From the NCBI GenBank assembly GCA_945956975.1, contig CAMFKC010000084.1, forward strand, positions 1 to 7,984: DNA of 7,984 nt, in the 5' to 3' direction. Shown here piece after piece: positions 5,659-7,984 of the stretch (position 1 is the stretch's first letter; each line of letters begins with the position of its first letter). Source of the stretch: an uncultured Methylocystaceae bacterium. Its GTDB lineage: Bacteria; Pseudomonadota; Alphaproteobacteria; Rhizobiales; Beijerinckiaceae. The translations under genes were made by a program, and so were the position numbers. The notes beneath the pieces were generated by a model. It saw only the letters and a list, made by a program, of their open reading frames with translations, made no database searches and was not told where the DNA came from.

Positions 5659-6075
5659 TCACCAGTCGACGACCTCGGCACCTTCGGCCAGGCACTGCCG
5701 ATAGAGCGCATCGGGGCGCAGCGGCCGGCGAGAAAGCCCGAGCAGATGGGCCATCGCCGGCACGCACCAGAACCCCAGGCGCATCCACGGCGCGCGGCCT
5801 TCCGCCGGCTTCATCGCCAGCGTGACATTCCCGGCGCGCAGATCAGCGATCCGCTCATCCGAACCGGGGCAATCCGGCATGACGGCGACGCGCGTCCTGT
5901 TCATCGTCACTTCGTAGACTAGCCACGCGCGCTGATCCGGCACCCATCCGAATGCGAGCACATGCGCAAACCGGCCGGCGGCAAGCCAGCGCACCCAGCG
6001 GCGATCGGTGCGCTCGGTGAAGATCAGAAACCACATGCTTGGCTCGACGCCGATCCGCCCGCTATCGCCCGCCAT
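5659..6075 (-). CDS. Small protein with possible permuted papain-like (NlpC/P60 type) fold
   Basis: This 138-residue protein starts at ATG 6075-6073, which shares a base with the terminase TGA (TGATG). A Trp-Phe-Leu-Ile-Phe strand (15-19) is followed by a basic/Trp segment and RFAHVLAFGW (35-44), which carries His38. WLVYEV (51-56) carries Glu55, and GFWCVPAMAHLLGL (101-114) carries Cys104 at the start of a helix. His first, a polar residue on the next strand, and Cys later at a helix N-terminus is the order in circularly permuted NlpC/P60 papain-like enzymes (amidases, peptidases, acyltransferases). I recall similar unannotated proteins beside terminases of proteobacterial phages. There is no signal peptide. 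The gene itself is well supported by coupling; the fold is my inference, and an inactive structural role is possible. Confidence 0.75.
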   Translation of the reverse strand: MAGDSGRIGVEPSMWFLIFTERTDRRWVRWLAAGRFAHVLAFGWVPDQRAWLVYEVTMNRTRVAVMPDCPGSDERIADLRAGNVTLAMKPAEGRAPWMRLGFWCVPAMAHLLGLSRRPLRPDALYRQCLAEGAEVVDW

Positions 6076-7706
6076 CAGGACACCCGGCGCAGCGAGCGCC
6101 GGCCCTGGTATGCCTTCACCGGAGCCGCGGGCCGGTTCGCCGGCCGGTCGCGCCCCGTCATCACCGATTCCTCGCCTGCGCCGAGCAGCAGATATTGCAG
6201 CGCGTCCGCGATGTCGGAATAGCGGTCCTTGACCGGCTCGACCTTCTGGAAGTCGCCCTTCTTGAAGTGATAGCCGCCGGCCATCGCCATCTTGAGCGCG
6301 CGGCAGCCCGGCGACAGCAGGAAGCGCGGCATGCCGTCACGCATCCCGTTCAGCACGAACTCAACCGCGCCGATGCGGGTCTGGATGTTGTTCGAGGGTA
6401 CCGGCGCCGCGGTCACGCGCATGCCGTGATCGGCGAACACGTCATAGGCCGTGGCCTCGTCCGACTGCACCTTGTCGTTGCCCTTCGGATCGCCAAAGAG
6501 CTTGATGCGGCCGAGGCGAACCGCCTCCTCGAAAGCGCGCACCTCACCACCCGTTGCCGGAACGCACTCGATGCTCAGAGCCTCCCGGCAATTGTCTATC
6601 AGCCACCGCCGCACCCGCGGCGCGAACACGCTGGCGCCCTGGTCGATGCCGACCAATTCGCCGATGATCTGCCAGCGGTCATTGATGATCTGCCCGACCA
6701 CCGCCGCCGGCCGCCGGCCGAAGTCGAGGCCGACATAGACCGGCCAGTTCGGATTGAAGCGCAGCGCCTGCTTCGCGACATGCGTCTCCTCGACGAACAT
6801 GGGCCAGACCGGTGAGCCGTCGATCGGCGCCGTGATCCGGTTCATGATGCGCGAGTCGATCCAGCGCTTCGTCTTGCCCTTGATCGTCTCGAGGTAGAGC
6901 GCGCGCCCGTTGATCTTCGGGATCCAGCGCAGGTTCTCGGCTTCCGGGTTCAGCTCGTAATCGACCACCGTCTTGCCGTCCGGCCCGAACTTCTCGACCA
7001 GCCCGGTCGGCTGGACGAAGTAATCCCAGCCCTCCGGCCACTCGTATTGCCGGCGCTCGTCCTCCGGCATGTCATCCGGCAGCGGCACCTCGCCCGTCAT
7101 CATGACGACCCAATTGTCCTCGGACGGCGCATTCATGTCGCCGAAGATGCCGCTCCAGGTCGCGCCGCCGTCCTTGATCGCCGGATAGTAGCCCGCGCGG
7201 GATTCCGCCTCGTCGAACAGCTCCTTCGGGATGTATTCGAGCTCGTTGAACCAGATGCCGGTCCATTCCGTCGAACGCAGCTTCGACACGTCCTCGGGCT
7301 TGTCGAGCGCGATGAAGATCACCTCGCAGTGCACCTCGCCCTTGCGCATCGTGTGCACCATGGGCTTCGACCAGATGAACCGGCCGAATTCCTTCTCCGG
7401 GAACCAGGCCAGCCACGTCTTGACCGTCGACTGCTGCAGATCGGGATAGGTGTTGCGGACGATCGCCCAGCGCGTGCGCCGCGCACCGTCCGGCCCGGGT
7501 GCTTGCGCGCACGCCCGCCGCCAAATCTCCTGACAGCACATCGACGACGTGCCCGACCGGATCGGCCCTCGAATGATCCGCACGCGCGCGTCCGACAACA
7601 TGAACCCGCGCAGCACCTTCCCATCGGGCCGATAGATCACGCGGCCGTGCTCGTCGCGCTCGATCTTCGGCGGCAGCGCCAGGAGCTCGTCGTCGGCTGT
7701 GGTCAC
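6075..7706 (-). CDS. Terminase large subunit (DNA packaging ATPase and nuclease)
   Basis: I place the start at GTG 7706-7704, which overlaps the upstream TGA (GTGA), giving 543 residues. The frame is open upstream, but those codons are a shadow of the previous gene. GGTGAAG just before the GTG could serve as ribosome binding site. The ATPase half has RGPIRSGTSSMCC (46-58) at the Walker A position, RNTYPDL (84-90), typical of TerL proteins, and TGIWFNELE (149-157) as Walker B with Glu155 catalytic. In the RNase H-like nuclease half, likely metal ligands are Asp328 in VGLDFG, Asp406 in FGDPKGND and Asp494/498/501 in KDRYSDIADAL. The enzyme drives DNA into the prohead through the portal and cuts it. 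The Walker A lysine is replaced by Thr53. No small subunit is recognised in the window; the fragment upstream is too partial to judge. Confidence 0.9.
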   Translation of the reverse strand: MTTADDELLALPPKIERDEHGRVIYRPDGKVLRGFMLSDARVRIIRGPIRSGTSSMCCQEIWRRACAQAPGPDGARRTRWAIVRNTYPDLQQSTVKTWLAWFPEKEFGRFIWSKPMVHTMRKGEVHCEVIFIALDKPEDVSKLRSTEWTGIWFNELEYIPKELFDEAESRAGYYPAIKDGGATWSGIFGDMNAPSEDNWVVMMTGEVPLPDDMPEDERRQYEWPEGWDYFVQPTGLVEKFGPDGKTVVDYELNPEAENLRWIPKINGRALYLETIKGKTKRWIDSRIMNRITAPIDGSPVWPMFVEETHVAKQALRFNPNWPVYVGLDFGRRPAAVVGQIINDRWQIIGELVGIDQGASVFAPRVRRWLIDNCREALSIECVPATGGEVRAFEEAVRLGRIKLFGDPKGNDKVQSDEATAYDVFADHGMRVTAAPVPSNNIQTRIGAVEFVLNGMRDGMPRFLLSPGCRALKMAMAGGYHFKKGDFQKVEPVKDRYSDIADALQYLLLGAGEESVMTGRDRPANRPAAPVKAYQGRRSLRRVS

Positions 7707-7984
7707 GACTTCACCATCAGAGCGTGTGCATCGAGCAGCCGGTCGAGGATCCACTGCGCTTGCGCCTCGGTCTCGGCCTTGCCCCAGGCTGACAGCGACC
7801 CGTCCGCATTGAGCACCACAAGCGAAACGAGGTTCTCGACATCGATCTTCTTGACCATCCGCCGGATCGCGAGCTCCGGCGAGTTCAGGTCGGTCACGCG
7901 CACATCGCCCGGCGACACGTCCGGCGCGGCGCCGGCAGGCGCTTCCGGCTCTCGGGTGCGCCACTCGCCGGCCCCTTCCGCAAC
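7703..7984 (-). CDS. Unrecognised small phage gene upstream of terminase (start not resolved)
   Basis: The frame is open from the right window edge to TGA at 7705-7703, 93 codons. GTG at 7918-7916 would give 71 residues, and GTG at 7903-7901 would give a slightly shorter product. No ATG lies upstream in the window, so the true start may lie outside. The first part (to about 7919) is Ala/Gly/Pro/Glu-rich and looks disordered. The rest contains NSPELAIRRMVKKIDVENL, then a VSLVVLNADGSLSAWGK hairpin and a helix AQAQWILDRLLDAHALM. This strand-turn-strand-helix pattern is seen in small phage proteins encoded near terminases, but I cannot name a family. The stop overlaps the terminase GTG by four bases, which suggests coupling. 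Confidence 0.6.
   Translation of the reverse strand, partial: VAEGAGEWRTREPEAPAGAAPDVSPGDVRVTDLNSPELAIRRMVKKIDVENLVSLVVLNADGSLSAWGKAETEAQAQWILDRLLDAHALMVKS

Noticed and set aside
6039..6815. 258-codon plus-strand frame opposite the terminase 3' half
   Set aside because: Antisense shadow of terminase codons with Arg/Ala/His bias and no recognisable domain.
7707..7964. 86 extra N-terminal codons for terminase from an ATG at 7964
   Set aside because: They overlap the upstream gene in another frame, are Arg/Ala/Cys-rich without motif, and the GTG at 7706 has the overlap geometry seen at other junctions here.
1..7984. Search for CRISPR arrays, tRNA genes, insertion sequence ends and attachment sites
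   Set aside because: The window is nearly all coding; no spaced direct repeats, cloverleaf, transposase or flanking repeat was seen by eye.

Overview
The window is GC-rich and almost fully coding. Every gene I can support lies on the minus strand, so the operon reads from high to low coordinates. The gene content is the packaging, head and start-of-tail module of a short-tailed (podovirus-type) phage or prophage. The GC-rich coding and protein style fit a GC-rich proteobacterial host, perhaps an alphaproteobacterium; that host guess is inference. No integrase, attachment site, lysis gene or host gene is visible, so free phage and prophage cannot be told apart.

Layout in transcription order: a 3' fragment of an unrecognised small gene (7984-7703); the large terminase subunit (7706-6075, GTG start); a small protein with a possible permuted papain-like (NlpC/P60) His/Glu/Cys arrangement (6075-5659); a 69-residue protein with a strong ribosome binding site (5597-5388); the portal (5388-3814); a 108-residue protein in the position and style of Bbp19 of Bordetella phage BPP-1 (3817-3491); the scaffold (3603-2839); the major capsid protein (2827-1898); a Bbp16-like capsid cement protein (1843-1406); a small unrecognised protein (1376-1056); a terminator-like hairpin (1030-1001); a gp11-type head-tail adaptor (959-363); and the first 121 codons of a gp12-type tail nozzle protein (363-1, running off the left edge).

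The order portal, Bbp19-like, scaffold, capsid, cement matches the BPP-1 head cassette as I recall it. Stop and start codons overlap at five junctions (7706/7703, 6075, 5388, 3817/3814, 363), consistent with translational coupling along one late transcript. The three largest gaps between genes (5658-5598, 1897-1844, 1055-960) were all inspected; the last two hold stable minus-strand hairpins with cUCCGg and GCGA tetraloops.

Together the genes build and fill a head: scaffold and capsid assemble on the portal ring, cement locks the shell, terminase pumps in DNA, and the adaptor and nozzle close the portal vertex and start the tail. The points most worth a second look are a terminase P-loop lacking its Walker A lysine, the possible permuted papain-like protein beside terminase, a 113-base out-of-frame overlap between the Bbp19-like gene and the scaffold, and the two hairpins that may set the ratio of capsid to tail products. 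I found no clear wholly new system.
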